A DNA stretch of 64,000 nucleotides from contig JAGWNA010000005.1 of NCBI GenBank assembly GCA_028871555.1, positions 1-64,000 of the forward strand. Direction: 5' to 3'. Both the position numbers and the translations under genes were made by a program. This document shows positions 9,918 to 20,200 of the stretch, piece by piece. Source of the DNA: Lysobacteraceae bacterium. GTDB taxonomy: Bacteria > Pseudomonadota > Gammaproteobacteria > Xanthomonadales > Rhodanobacteraceae. The notes below the pieces were generated by a model. That model worked only from the letters and a program-made list of their open reading frames with translations. It searched no databases and had not been told where the DNA came from. How positions within the stretch are numbered: position 1 is the stretch's first letter; each line of letters starts with the position of its first letter.

Positions 9918-10751
9918 ATGAGCGATCGTCACATCATCCGCCGCGTCCGCGGCATCGACACCTCCGACGGTGCCGGCGTCAAGCTCAAGCGTGTGATCGG
10001 CCAGCCCGAACTGGACATGCTCGATCCATTCCTGCTGCTGGACGAGTTCCGTTCCGACCAGGCCGGCGACTACATCGCCGGGTTCCCGGAGCACCCGCAC
10101 CGCGGCTTCGAGACCGTCACCTACATGCTGGCTGGCCACATGCAACATCGGGACAACCACGGCAATCACGGCGATCTCGGTCCCGGCAGCGTGCAGTGGA
10201 TGACTGCCGGTCGCGGCATCCTGCATTCGGAAATGCCGCAGCAGGAAAATGGCCTGATGTGGGGCTTCCAGCTGTGGGTGAACCTGCCGGCGAAGGACAA
10301 GATGACCGCACCGCGCTACCAGGACATCGCGCCGCAGCGGATTCCCGTGGTGCGCCCGGCCGCGGGGGTCGAGGTCAAGCTGATCGCAGGTACGCTGGCC
10401 GGGGCGACCGGGCCGGTCGAAGGCATCGCCACCGCACCGCTGTACCTGGACATCGGCCTGCAGCCGGGCGCAGCCCTGACATTGGATCTGCCCGACGGGC
10501 GTAACGGTTTTGCCTACGTGTTCGAGGGCGAGTCGGCGCTGGTCGGCGGAGAAAAGCTCGAGCGCGGCGAGCTCGGCGTGTTGTCCGAAGGGAGCCAGCT
10601 GCAGCTGGCCGGCGGCGAGCAGCCGGTGCGCCTGCTGGTGGTTGCCGGCCGACCGCTGGAGGAGCCGGTGGTCCGCTATGGTCCGTTCGTGATGAACACG
10701 TCCGCAGAGATCCACGACGCAATCGCCGACTTCCGCGCCGGCAGGTTCTGA
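9918..10751 (+). CDS. Pirin family protein
   Basis: 277 residues from the ATG at 9918, with a GGAG ribosome site 8 nt upstream. Bicupin fold with the pirin N-terminal metal motif FPEHPHRGFETVTYMLAG (H59, H61) and the second ligand pair in GRGILHSEMP, so an iron-binding site looks complete. The C-terminal cupin ends with the family-typical GPFVMNT and EIHDAIADFRAGRF. Bacterial pirins include quercetin-2,3-dioxygenase activity and regulators of central metabolism; no specific role can be read here. It stands alone: valS and the REP array are upstream, and the sugar permease genes converge on it across a palindromic repeat. Confidence 0.92.
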   Translation: MSDRHIIRRVRGIDTSDGAGVKLKRVIGQPELDMLDPFLLLDEFRSDQAGDYIAGFPEHPHRGFETVTYMLAGHMQHRDNHGNHGDLGPGSVQWMTAGRGILHSEMPQQENGLMWGFQLWVNLPAKDKMTAPRYQDIAPQRIPVVRPAAGVEVKLIAGTLAGATGPVEGIATAPLYLDIGLQPGAALTLDLPDGRNGFAYVFEGESALVGGEKLERGELGVLSEGSQLQLAGGEQPVRLLVVAGRPLEEPVVRYGPFVMNTSAEIHDAIADFRAGRF

Positions 10752-10780
10752 ATGGGGAAACCCGCTTCTTGCGTTTGCCT

Positions 10781-10801
10781 CCTCTCCCCGCCGGGGAGAG
10801 G
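10781..10801. repeat. Palindromic repeat, CCTCTCCCC family, between convergent genes
   Basis: Arms CCTCTCCCC (10781-10789) and GGGGAGAGG (10793-10801), loop GCC. It sits between the pirin stop (10751) and the end of the leftward permease gene (10821) and could end transcription from both sides, although no T-run follows. Confidence 0.75.
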
Positions 10802-10820
10802 GCGCCATGGCAAGCGTGTC

Positions 10821-11642
10821 TCAGCCCTTCACGCTGCCCAGCAGCAGCCCTTGCAGGTAATACCGCTGCAACGCCAGGAACAGCAGCAGCACCGGCAGCA
10901 CGGTGACCACCGAGCCGGCCATCATCAGTTCGCTGTCCTGCACGTGATCGCGCGCCAGCGAGGCCAGCGCCAGCGGCAGCGTGTAGTGTTCCTGTCCGGT
11001 CAGCACGATCAGCGGCCACATGAAGTCGTTCCATGCGGCGAGAAAGGTGAAGATCGCCAGCGTCGCCATGATCGGTTTCAGCAGCGGCAGCACGATCTGC
11101 CCGAAGATGCGCAGCTCGCCGGCGCCATCGATGCGCGCCGCCTCCAGCAATTCGTCCGGCACACTGCGGGCGTACTGGCGCACCAGATAGATGCCGAAGA
11201 TGGTGGCCATGCACGGCATGATCACGCCGGCATAGCTGTTCACCAGGCCAAAGGTCTTGAGCAGCAGGAACAGCGGCAGCATCGCCACCTGCGCCGGGAT
11301 CACCAGCGCCCCGATCAATGCCTGGAACAGCCGCTCGCGGCCGGTGAAGCGCAGCTTGGCGAACGCATAGCCGGCCAGCAGGTTGCTGGCCAGCGCCAGC
11401 GCGGTGATCGCGCTGGCGATCAGCAGGCTGTTGAGCAGGTAGCGTCCCATGCCGGCATGCGCGAACAGCTCGCGATAGTTGTCCAGCGTGGCATGCACGG
11501 GCAGCAGCGGTGGCGGCAATGAGCTGGCCTCGCCCGGCGCCATGAACGATACCGACAGCATCCACAGCAGCGGCAGCAGCGCGGCGGCCGCAAGGCCGCA
11601 CAGCGAACCATTGACCAGCACCTTGGCCAGCCGCGGATTCAT
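10821..11642 (-). CDS. Sugar ABC transporter permease, MalG/UgpE type
   Basis: 273 residues from the ATG at 11640-11642, which overlaps the stop of the upstream permease (ATGA). Six membrane segments are visible, and the cytoplasmic EAA loop, which contacts the ATPase, reads ELLEAARIDGAGELRIFGQIVLPLLKP. The family is CUT1 (oligosaccharide) permeases; it would be the second transmembrane half of the importer whose other half is the next gene. It is the last gene of the leftward carbohydrate operon. No ATPase gene follows; the UgpC-type ATPase at 24696-25787 is the likely energy subunit. Confidence 0.93.
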   Translation of the reverse strand: MNPRLAKVLVNGSLCGLAAAALLPLLWMLSVSFMAPGEASSLPPPLLPVHATLDNYRELFAHAGMGRYLLNSLLIASAITALALASNLLAGYAFAKLRFTGRERLFQALIGALVIPAQVAMLPLFLLLKTFGLVNSYAGVIMPCMATIFGIYLVRQYARSVPDELLEAARIDGAGELRIFGQIVLPLLKPIMATLAIFTFLAAWNDFMWPLIVLTGQEHYTLPLALASLARDHVQDSELMMAGSVVTVLPVLLLFLALQRYYLQGLLLGSVKG

Positions 11643-12532
11643 GTTCGCTCGCCTGCGGGATGTTCGTCGTGCCGTGCCAGCCGCAGCAGCAGCGTGGTCA
11701 CCGCAAAGATGATCGCGAACAGCATGAATGCCACGGCCGAGGCGGTACCGAGGTTCCACCATTTGAACCCGTCTTCGTACATCAGGTAGAGCACGCTGAC
11801 CGTGCTTTGCAGCGGGCCGCCCTCGGTCATCACGTAGGGCTCGGCAAACAGCTGGAAATAGCCGGCCACGGTCAGGATGGCCACCAGCGCCATGGTCGGC
11901 TTCAGCATCGGCAGCGTGATGTGCCAGAACTGTCGCGGCAGCGAGGCGCCATCGATGCGCGCGGCCTCGTACAGATCGAGCGGGATCGCCTGCAGCCCGG
12001 CCAGGATGATGATCATGTTGTAGCCGAAGTTCTTCCACACCGCGAACGCGATGATGGTCGGCATTGCCCAGCGCGGATCGCCGAGCCAGTCGATCGGATG
12101 GATGCCGATCTCCGCGAGGCCGTAATTGACCAGGCCGTACTTGGTGTTGAACAGGTAGCGCCAGATCACCGCCACGGCCACCACGGTGGTCACCACCGGA
12201 GCAAACAGCACGGTACGGAAAAACGGCCTGATCCGCGCCAGCGGCGAGTTGAGCAGCAGCGCGGCGACCAGCGACGTGGCGATCGACAGCGGCACGCCCA
12301 CCGCCACGAAGTAGAACGTGTTGCCCAGCGCCGACCAGAACAACGGCCGGTGCAGCAGCGCCCAGTAGTTGTGCAGGCCGACGAAGCGCAGGTTGCGGAT
12401 GTCCGCCAGCGCATACAGATCGTAGTCGGTCAGGCTCAGGCCCAGCGCGGCAATCACCGGCAGGATGAAGAACACCCCCAGCACCAGCAGTGCCGGGGCG
12501 AGGAACAGCCATGCCGTCCGCTGTCGGTTCAT
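11639..12532 (-). CDS. Sugar ABC transporter permease, MalF/UgpA type
   Basis: 297 residues from the ATG at 12530-12532, overlapping the stop of the binding-protein gene by 4 nt. Starts with the typical short cytoplasmic tail and first membrane helix (RTAWLFLAPALLVLGVFFILPV), followed by the loop DYDLYALADI and five more helices. The EAA motif is LYEAARIDGASLPRQFWHITLPML. It pairs with the MalG-like permease downstream to form a CUT1 channel. Short family version without the long MalF insertion. Tight 4-nt overlaps on both sides show strict co-translation with its partner subunits. Confidence 0.93.
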   Translation of the reverse strand: MNRQRTAWLFLAPALLVLGVFFILPVIAALGLSLTDYDLYALADIRNLRFVGLHNYWALLHRPLFWSALGNTFYFVAVGVPLSIATSLVAALLLNSPLARIRPFFRTVLFAPVVTTVVAVAVIWRYLFNTKYGLVNYGLAEIGIHPIDWLGDPRWAMPTIIAFAVWKNFGYNMIIILAGLQAIPLDLYEAARIDGASLPRQFWHITLPMLKPTMALVAILTVAGYFQLFAEPYVMTEGGPLQSTVSVLYLMYEDGFKWWNLGTASAVAFMLFAIIFAVTTLLLRLARHDEHPAGERT

Positions 12533-13848
12533 GGCTGCGGGCCGCGGTGGTGGTCGAGCATCCAGCGGCGCTTGGCGAGGATCGCGTCGGCTTGCCGGTC
12601 GATCTCGGCCGCGGCCTGGTCCACCGTCAATTCGCCATGCGCGGCGCGGGCGGCGACCAGTTGCATCGCGGTGACGATGCGTTCCCATTCGGGTACCGCC
12701 GGGGTCGGCCTGACCCGCTCCAGTTGTTCGCGAAACGCCTGCACCTGCGGGTCGCTGCGCAGCGTGCCGTCCTGCCAGGACGAACGGCGTGGCGGCATGT
12801 CGCCGACCAGCTCGTAGAACTTGCGCTGCACGGTCGGCTGCGACAGGTATTCGATCAGCTGCCACGCCTGCGCCTGGTGCCGCGAACGGCGGAAGAGCAC
12901 CAGGCTGGAACCGCTGGCAATGCCGGCGCCGGGACCGTCCGGACCGGGCAAGGGAGCGGTCGACCAGTCGCCCTGCTGCGCGGCCGGCAGACGCCGGCGA
13001 AATTCGCCGATGTTCCAGGGGCCGGACAGGTAGAACGCATACACGCCTCGGCCGACCTCGGCCCACGGATTGGGTACCTCGGTGTTGGCAAGCAACGGGG
13101 CCTCCTGTTGCCGGAATATGCCGACGTAGAAGGCCAGCGCCCGCTTGAAACCGGGGCTCTCGAAATTGCCGTAGCGTCCGCCGTCGCGCAGCAACGGCGC
13201 ATCCTGCTGCAACGCGAGCGAGAGCAACTGCTCGAATTCGTTGGTCGGCAGCAGGATCGGGTAACGACCCGGCGTGTCGCGAGTCTTCAGCGCCGCCATC
13301 TGCCGTGACCACTCGGTCCAGCTGCGCGGCGGCACGTCGAAGCCGGCCGCCTTGAGCAGATCCCTGCGGTAGAACAGCAGGCGGGTATCGACGTACCACG
13401 GTACTCCGTACAGGACACCGTCGATCCTGTTGGTGGCCCAGATGCCCGCGAAGTAGTCGTCCGGCCGTACCACGCTGGAGCGCGCGACATACGGCTGCAG
13501 CGGCTGCAGCGCGTGCAGCGCGGCCAGTTCGGCGATCCAGGTATTGCCCAGCTGGGCGATGTCCGGCGTGGTGTCGCCGGCGTAGGCGGTAAGCAGTTTC
13601 TGGTGGGCTTCCTTCCACGGCAGCTGCTGCAGTGTCACGTGGATGTCCGGATGGGCGTGCTCGAACCCGGGTATCAGCTGCGCCACCGCCTCGCCTTCGT
13701 TGCCCATCGCCCAGAACGTGAGCGTGCGCGTATCCGGGGCCTGCTGGCGGCAGGCGGACAGGCCGCCGCATGTGCCGGCCAGCAGCAACACCAGCCACCA
13801 GCGGTACGGCCGCGATGGCGTACATGCTGGCGGCCGAGGGCGCTTCAT
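12529..13848 (-). CDS. Sugar-binding lipoprotein of the ABC importer
   Basis: 439 residues from the ATG at 13846-13848. The N-terminus ends its hydrophobic stretch with GGLSAC, a lipobox with C33 as lipidation site, so it is probably an inner-membrane-anchored periplasmic protein. The body is a family 1 solute-binding protein: start of the mature domain TLTFWAMGNEGEAV, then TPDIAQLGNTW, GVPWYVDTRLLFYRRDLLK and WTEWSRQMAALK. A stretch of aromatic and charged residues (FYLSGPWNIGEFRRRLP) is typical of oligosaccharide binders. Its ATG overlaps the GH144-like gene stop by 4 nt, tying the importer to the glucanase, so the ligand is probably that enzyme's product; this last step is inference. Confidence 0.9.
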   Translation of the reverse strand: MKRPRPPACTPSRPYRWWLVLLLAGTCGGLSACRQQAPDTRTLTFWAMGNEGEAVAQLIPGFEHAHPDIHVTLQQLPWKEAHQKLLTAYAGDTTPDIAQLGNTWIAELAALHALQPLQPYVARSSVVRPDDYFAGIWATNRIDGVLYGVPWYVDTRLLFYRRDLLKAAGFDVPPRSWTEWSRQMAALKTRDTPGRYPILLPTNEFEQLLSLALQQDAPLLRDGGRYGNFESPGFKRALAFYVGIFRQQEAPLLANTEVPNPWAEVGRGVYAFYLSGPWNIGEFRRRLPAAQQGDWSTAPLPGPDGPGAGIASGSSLVLFRRSRHQAQAWQLIEYLSQPTVQRKFYELVGDMPPRRSSWQDGTLRSDPQVQAFREQLERVRPTPAVPEWERIVTAMQLVAARAAHGELTVDQAAAEIDRQADAILAKRRWMLDHHRGPQP

Positions 13849-15311
13849 GGCACCGGCACGGGCCGGGTCAGCCAGCCACCGGTGAAGCCGGCGCGCTGGA
13901 GTCCCTCGCGGATGTAGGGATTGCGTTTCATCACCTTCCAGACCAAATCGCTGCGCCAGTTTTCGATCATCAGCACGATCGGTCCCTGGTCGATGCCGAG
14001 CTGCTCGGTATCGACCCAGCCCATGCCCGGCACCAGTTTGCCGGTGCGCAGGGCGGTCTTCAGGTGGAAGCTGGGGTTGAACGCATCGACGAAGCCGTAG
14101 CGGTCGTAGATCCACTGGCCGTAACGGCGTTTCATCTGCATCAGCGCAGGCACCACGATCCGCGGTGCGAACGCGATCGAGCCGCCGGCCGCGGTGGGCG
14201 CGATGGTGCCGTCGTCGACGATATGGTCGAGGCCGGCGCCGCGCGCCGCGTAGCCGTCGAACTTGCGCTCGCCGGCGCCGCTGCCCACCACAAAGTTGCC
14301 GGGGCCGTTGCTGGCGGTCAGGCCCCAGATGTCCTTGCCGTAGCCGGTCCAGCGACCGGGATTGGCGATCGCGTAGTCGCGCTGGCTGCAGGTGGCGCGA
14401 CGGCTGTTCTCGAAATAGTCGAGGCCGTGCGCACGGCTCCAGGCATCGCGGATGCCGCGGAAATCGATCCACGCCTGGCTGTACTGGTGACCGAACAGCG
14501 GCGCGAAGTTGAGAAAGGTCCGGCCCTCGAATGTGCCCCAGCTGCGGTCATTGGTGGAGGTCCACGCCTTCCACGCACCGGCACTCACGGGATGGGTCGG
14601 CGAACCGAGCGCCAGCACGTAGATCAGCATGCCCTCGTTGTAGCCCTTCCAGTCGGCCGGGATGAACTTGCCGCCGGGTGTCCAGCCCATGCTGATCAGC
14701 GGTTTGTGCGGCTGCATCCAGGGCCAGTCGACGCGCCGGTAGATCGCATCGGCGAGCTGGCGGATCTCCTTTTCCTGCGGCGTGTCGCGGTCGTAGTAGG
14801 ACTCGGCGAACAGCACGCCGCCGAGCAGCAGCGTGGTGTCCACGCTGGACAGTTCGGTCCAGTGTCCCTCGCGCTTGCCGGTATGCATGTCCAGGAAATG
14901 GTAGAAGAAGCCGTGGAATCCGGCTGCATCGTCCTCGCTGCCGTTCTGCGGTGCGTCGTGGAAAAAGCGCAGGGTGGCCAGGGTGCGCCCGACTGCCTGC
15001 TGGCGGGTGATGTAGCCGCGTTCGACGCCGACGCCATAGGCGGTCAGCCCGAAGCCCACGGCGGCGATGCTGGAGAACGACGGGCCGGGATAGTGATCGG
15101 GCACCAGGCCGGTTTTCGGATCGGCGCTGTCCCAGAACCAGCGGAAGGTACGCCGCTCCAGGTCGTCGAGCATGGCCTGCTGCTGTCTGGGCAGTGCGGC
15201 GTAGCCGCTGGGCAATGGCCTCGCCGCTGCCGGCGAGGGCCAGCTCGCGCCGCCTGTCAGCAGCGCAATGCACAGACAGGCGGTCAGGGTCCGGAAATAG
15301 CGGCTGGTCAT
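13845..15311 (-). CDS. GH144-like glucanase (glycoamylase family, probable beta-1,2-glucanase)
   Basis: 488 residues from the ATG at 15309-15311. Signal peptide of about 30 residues (ending near AAARP), so exported. The mature protein belongs to the Pfam 'glycoamylase' family that defines GH144: LERRTFRWFWDSADPKTGLVPD at the start, then GFGLTAYGVGVERGYI, FYHFLDMHTGKR, ELSSVDTTLLLGG, WGLTASNGPGNF and SFHLKTALR. Characterised GH144 enzymes are endo-beta-1,2-glucanases or related exo-acting enzymes releasing sophoro-oligosaccharides; starch activity is not expected. It is followed by the sugar-binding lipoprotein (4-nt overlap) and preceded by the halogenase gene (97-bp gap). The presence of an NdvB-type synthase in the same window supports the beta-1,2-glucan assignment. 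Confidence 0.85.
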   Translation of the reverse strand: MTSRYFRTLTACLCIALLTGGASWPSPAAARPLPSGYAALPRQQQAMLDDLERRTFRWFWDSADPKTGLVPDHYPGPSFSSIAAVGFGLTAYGVGVERGYITRQQAVGRTLATLRFFHDAPQNGSEDDAAGFHGFFYHFLDMHTGKREGHWTELSSVDTTLLLGGVLFAESYYDRDTPQEKEIRQLADAIYRRVDWPWMQPHKPLISMGWTPGGKFIPADWKGYNEGMLIYVLALGSPTHPVSAGAWKAWTSTNDRSWGTFEGRTFLNFAPLFGHQYSQAWIDFRGIRDAWSRAHGLDYFENSRRATCSQRDYAIANPGRWTGYGKDIWGLTASNGPGNFVVGSGAGERKFDGYAARGAGLDHIVDDGTIAPTAAGGSIAFAPRIVVPALMQMKRRYGQWIYDRYGFVDAFNPSFHLKTALRTGKLVPGMGWVDTEQLGIDQGPIVLMIENWRSDLVWKVMKRNPYIREGLQRAGFTGGWLTRPVPVP

Positions 15312-15408
15312 CGTCGAGGTGTTCGGTCCGTTGTGGTTGAAGGCAATGCGATCGCCGGGTTGCCGGGTGCCGGCGCATGACGGCATGCATCCGGTTCGCG
15401 ACCGGGGA

Positions 15409-16923
15409 TCACGTTCCGGCGACGGCGCAGTGGCGATCGATGAACGCCTGATGCGGCGGCATCGCATCGACACAGCTTGCCACCACCTTGCCGACACCGG
15501 CGACGAATTGGTACAGGTCGCGGTCCGGCATTTGATCGACCAGTGGATGGTACGCACGCGGCATGATGCCTTGACCGATCATTACCTGGACCCAGCTGGT
15601 GGCCGCGAACATCTCCTCGGCATGGCGGAAGAAGCGGCCGCTGTCCCGGAACAGGCGGATGTTGTCCTCAAGCTGCTCCGGGATCGGCATCGTGCGGCAA
15701 TAGTTCCAGAACGGCGTGTCGTCGCGCTGGGTCGCGTGATAATGCAGGATCAGGAAATCGCGAATGCGCTCGAATTCGAAGGTCGACTGCGCGTTGTAGC
15801 GGTCGATCAATACCGGGCTGAAATCGCGTTGCGGAAACAGGTTGAGCAACTTGGCGATGCCCGACTGGATCAGATAGATGCTGGTCGATTCGAGCGGCTC
15901 CATGAAGCCGCTGGCCAGGCCCAGCGCGACCACGTTGCGGTTCCAGAATTTCCTGCGCATGCCGGTGGTGAAACGCAGCAGGCGCGGATCGCCCAGCGCG
16001 CGGCCGTCCAGATTTCCCAGCAGCGTGGCCGCCGCTTCATCGTCGCTGATATGCGCGCTGGAATACACATGGCCATTGCCGGTGCGGTGCTGCAGCGGTA
16101 TGCGCCACTGCCAGCCGGCGGCGCGGGCGGTGGCGCGGGTGTACGGCGTGGGCGGTCCGACCTTTTCGCAGGGCACGGCCAGCGCGCGATCGCACGGCAG
16201 CCAGTGGGTGAAATCGGTGTAGCCGGTATGCAGTGCCTGCTCGATCAGCAGGCCGCGGAAGCCGGAGCAGTCGATGAACAGATCGCCCTCGACCCTTTCG
16301 CCGCTTTCCAGGATCACCGCCTCGACGAAACCGTCGTGTGCGCGCAGCATGGTCTGTACGATCTTGCCTTCGGTGCGGATGACGCCGCGCCTTTCCGCGT
16401 AACTGCGCAGATAACGGGCGTAGAGGCCCGCGTCGAAATGATAGGCATAGGCGATATTCGCCAGTGGCGAGGTGGCCGGGACATCGCTGGCCGATGTCAT
16501 GAACTTGCCCAGCGGTGCGGCCACGGTATTCAGCGAGTAGGCGCCGATATCCGCAGCCTTGCCCGCCTGCGCCGCCTTGATCCAGTACTGGTGAAACGGC
16601 AGCAGCCCGAGGTCGTGGCCGATCGAGCCGAAGCCGTGGATGTAGGAGTCGCCGATCCGGCCCCAGTCGTTGAACTGGATGCCGAGCTTGAACGTGCTCC
16701 GGGTCTGCCGGATGAATTCGATCTCGTCGATTTCAAGCAGGTTGTTGAACAGCTTCAGATGCGGCACCGTGGCCTCGCCCACGCCGACCGTGCCGATCTC
16801 CTCCGATTCCACCAGCCGGATCGCATGGTGCGGATCGAGCACCTTGGCGAATGCGGCGGCGGCCATCCAGCCTGCGGTACCGCCGCCGACGATGACAATT
16901 TTCTTGATGCGTGAATCGGTCAT
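15409..16923 (-). CDS. Flavin-dependent halogenase, 'tryptophan halogenase' family
   Basis: 504 residues from the ATG at 16921-16923. FAD-binding [13 protein letters not shown] at residues 13-25; the catalytic lysine of this family falls at K79 in [12 protein letters not shown], the same position as in PrnA; the signature WxWxIP is present as GWQWRIPLQ; and the Glu segment is [11 protein letters not shown]. All key residues of a working halogenase are therefore there. The family makes hypohalous acid from reduced flavin, oxygen and halide and adds it to a substrate. It sits between the TonB receptor and the GH144-like glucanase, a setting repeatedly seen for this subgroup in Xanthomonadales and Caulobacterales. 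A free-tryptophan role is unproven; no flavin reductase gene is nearby. Confidence 0.88.
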   Translation of the reverse strand: MTDSRIKKIVIVGGGTAGWMAAAAFAKVLDPHHAIRLVESEEIGTVGVGEATVPHLKLFNNLLEIDEIEFIRQTRSTFKLGIQFNDWGRIGDSYIHGFGSIGHDLGLLPFHQYWIKAAQAGKAADIGAYSLNTVAAPLGKFMTSASDVPATSPLANIAYAYHFDAGLYARYLRSYAERRGVIRTEGKIVQTMLRAHDGFVEAVILESGERVEGDLFIDCSGFRGLLIEQALHTGYTDFTHWLPCDRALAVPCEKVGPPTPYTRATARAAGWQWRIPLQHRTGNGHVYSSAHISDDEAAATLLGNLDGRALGDPRLLRFTTGMRRKFWNRNVVALGLASGFMEPLESTSIYLIQSGIAKLLNLFPQRDFSPVLIDRYNAQSTFEFERIRDFLILHYHATQRDDTPFWNYCRTMPIPEQLEDNIRLFRDSGRFFRHAEEMFAATSWVQVMIGQGIMPRAYHPLVDQMPDRDLYQFVAGVGKVVASCVDAMPPHQAFIDRHCAVAGT

Positions 16924-17225
16924 GGTTGCCTTGGGTGATCGGCGGCGGGTGAGCGGTGGTCAGAGTGGTACAACATGCCATGCCCGAAAAGCCATGCCGA
17001 AGCCGGTGCGACGGAGCCCTGCTTCACCGCTTCCCGGCCGATCAGCCCGCACCGCTGCGGGGACGTGCCGGGACGGCAATGGCCGTCTTGCGGGCCGGGT
17101 TTCCGCAGGACGATCGCCCGGGACGATCGCCGGCCCGCGATCCTCGGCGCACCAGCGACGGCGAACCGGCCGGGACACCGCGGCGCGGCGCCGTTCGCTC
17201 CGCCGCGGCCCGCCGGCCCACGCTC
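16924..17225. other. Intergenic, no gene seen
   Basis: 302 bp between the TonB receptor stop and the halogenase start, very GC-rich. It contains a short direct repeat GACGATCGCC (17111 and about 17124) and otherwise nothing I can assign. It could hold a separate promoter for the halogenase-GH144-ABC genes. Confidence 0.5.
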
Positions 17226-20200
17226 CTAGAACTTCATGCCCACGGTGAGCCTGAGTTCGCGCGGCACGTAGGTGATATTGCCGTCGGTGTTGTAATGCAC
17301 GAAGTTCGAGTTCAGCACGCCGTTCGAGCCGAAGTTGTAGTTGAGGTCCGTGTAGTTCCTGAAGTTGAACGCGTTCAGGACGTCGAACCTGGCGTACATC
17401 TTGTAGCCGTGGCCGATGTCGAAATCCTTGGTCGCCTGGAAATCGACGTCGCGATAGCCGAAGAACTTGCCGCCGACCAGGAACCTTCCATTGCCCGGCG
17501 GCGTGCCGGCGATCGGGGTGCAGCCGCTGCCGTTGGGGAAGGTGGCGCCGTAACAGGCGATGGCATTGCCCGGAATCGGCGTGGCCAGGGTCACCTTGGC
17601 CGACAGCGTAATGCCCCACGGCACATCGATCACGCCGGTAGCGACCAGGCGGTGCCTGGCGGCGGCGTTCGAGGTGATGAACGGGTAGTTGCCGATCGTG
17701 GCTTCGTCGAACGAGTAATGCTCGTTGATGTCCCGGTTCTGCCTGGCCTTGGTATAGGTATAGGCGATCGTGACGCCCCAGCCGGACTCCTTCGTGTACG
17801 GCTTTTCAGCCGACAGCAGTACCTGGGTAGTGCGCGTTTCGATGCCGTTGTTGCCGACGATCAGTGCGCCGAAGCCCGGTACGCCGTTGCCCCAGGGCTG
17901 GCTGTTGTTCTTGAAGAACGCACCGTCGGGATAACGGTTGCCCAGGGTGAACACGAAGCCGTTGTAGCTGAGGATCCTGGCGATCGTGGCATTGGTGTTC
18001 CAGTCGCCGATCTTGTTGGACATGCCGAAACTGAATTGGTCCGAATACGGCACCTTCAGGTTGTTGTTGAGGATATCCACTTCCTGGCCGGCGTTGCTCG
18101 AGGCGAGCAGCGCCTGCAGGTTGCCCAGGCCGTTGAGGAAGTTCGGATCCCAGTTGACGCAGTTGGCATTGGCGGTGTCGCAGGTACGCGAGGAATTGTT
18201 GAAGAAGATGGTCTGCTCGGGCAGCGACGACTTGGTGATCTCCAGCTGCATGAAGTCGTACAGGTTGCGGTCGTAGGCGCGGCCGGCGCCGCCGTGGAAG
18301 ACGTGCCGCTCGTCGCCGTTCATGTCGTACGAGAAACCCAGCCGGGGTTGCCATTCGTCCTTGTTGGCCTTGCGGTTGTGGCCGTTGCTGATGTAGTCGT
18401 TGATGTTGATGCCGCCCTTGGCCAGCGTCTGGGCATAGGTCTGCCCGGCCGGCGCGTTCGGGTCCTGGCCGTTGAATGCCGCGATCACGTTGGCCGGCGT
18501 GACGTAATCGAGGTAGGCGGGCAATCTCTCGTAATCCCAGCGCACGCCGAGGTTCAGGGTTAGCTTGTCGTTGACCGCCCAATCGTCCTGCAGGTAGGCG
18601 CCGAACTGGTAATCCTTGGTGACCACCTTGGGACTCAAGCCCGCGACCGGATTGGGAAAGAACACCTTGTACGGAATCGCCGAGGTACCGCTGGGGTTCA
18701 CGTCGTAATAGAACTGGGCGTTGGTATCGCCGGCGTCCTGCGCATTGAGGGTGATCTTCTTGTACTTGGCGCCGAGCTTCACCACGTGCTCGCCGTGCCA
18801 GTCCAGATCGTTGAAGGTCAGGTCATCCTGCAGTGCCGGGCCGGTCTGGCCCTTGCGCTGGGTGGCCAGGGGCGAGGCCGCGCCGGTAATCAGCACGGTG
18901 GCGTCGTGGTTGGGCTGGTAGGTATAGACCGCGCCGTTGCCGAACCCCAGCGAGGTCGGGTTGTTGTAGGCCGCCTCGTGGGTAAACAACAGCTCGTTGA
19001 AGTAGATCTCGCCACTATGCTGCCAGCGCAGCGAATAGCGCTCGTCGTTGTTGATCACGTCGATGCCGGCGGCGCGGGCGGTGACGCCCCCGATGTTGTC
19101 GAACTGGCCCTCCTTGCGAACCTGGCCGCTCAACTCGAAGCGGTCGCGATCGGTCGGCTCCCAGTCGATCTTGGCGAAGCCGAGTTTTTCCGTGAAGGGC
19201 AGACCCGCAGGGCCGGCCTGAGCCGCCACGCTGGGCGGCAGCAAGGCGGCGATGCCGGGAACCGGGCTGCCCAGGGTGACCGTGGTCGGGGTGTCGAACA
19301 GTTTCCGCTCGTAGGTGGCGAAGAAGTGCAGCTTGTCCTTGATGATCGGGCCGCCGATCGCGAAGCCGAATTCCTTTTCGTGCGATCCGGTCTTCCGGTG
19401 CGCATTGTCCTCGGCAGGCGTAGCCGCGCGCAGGTGGTCGTTGGTATAGGTGTCGAATACCTCGCCGTGGAATTCGTTGGTGCCCGATTTGGTTTCCGCC
19501 GTGACCGCGGCGCTGGAGATCTGGTCGAACTCGGCCTTGTAGTTCGAGGTGATCACCTTGTACTGGCCGATGGCCAGCTGCGGGAACGGGTTGCCCTGGC
19601 TGGCGAACTGGCCGCTGACCCCGCCTTCCTTGACGTAGCTCTTCTGTCCGACGCCGTCGATGTAAACGTTTACAGAACTGTTGTTCTGAGCCCCGCCCCG
19701 CAGCGAAGTGTGCCCGTTCGCATCGAGGCTGAAGACCACGCCGGGCACGGTGTCGGCGAATTCCAGGAAATTGCGCGAAACCTGGGGAATCGTCTCGATC
19801 TGGTGCTGCGAGATGGTGGTGGCGATTTCGGACGTCTTGACCTCCGTCAGCGTCGTGGCCGTGACGCTGACGCCGGCGAGCGTCGTGGTCGGGCCTGCCG
19901 GCGCCGCGCCGGCGGCGCCAAGGTTGAGGGTGGCGGTGGATGCGACCGTCAGCGTCACCACCTTCTGCGTGCCCGGACCGGCGTCGATGCGGTAGGTGCC
20001 CGGTTGCAGCCCGACCAGGCCGTAGCTGCCGTCCGCCGCCGTGGTGGTGCGGCGGACCACGCCGGTGGCGATATTGGTGGCGGTGATCGTGGTGCTCGGC
20101 GGACCCTTGCCGCGCACGATCGCGGTGGCTGTCTGCGCCCACAGGTTCGCCGGCGTGCCGGCAATGCCGATCACGGAAGTGGCGACAAGGCTCGCAAGCA

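Noticed and set aside
9332-9921. Repetitive open frames across the 9310-9792 array on both strands
   Set aside because: They are translations of the palindromic repeat unit, without ribosome sites; not a repeat protein.
13845-15311. Starch-degrading glucoamylase
   Set aside because: The family name is historical; the motifs fit GH144, whose known members act on beta-1,2-glucan.
13643-15380. Long forward frame over the GH144-like gene
   Set aside because: Antisense shadow; the leftward gene has signal peptide and family motifs.
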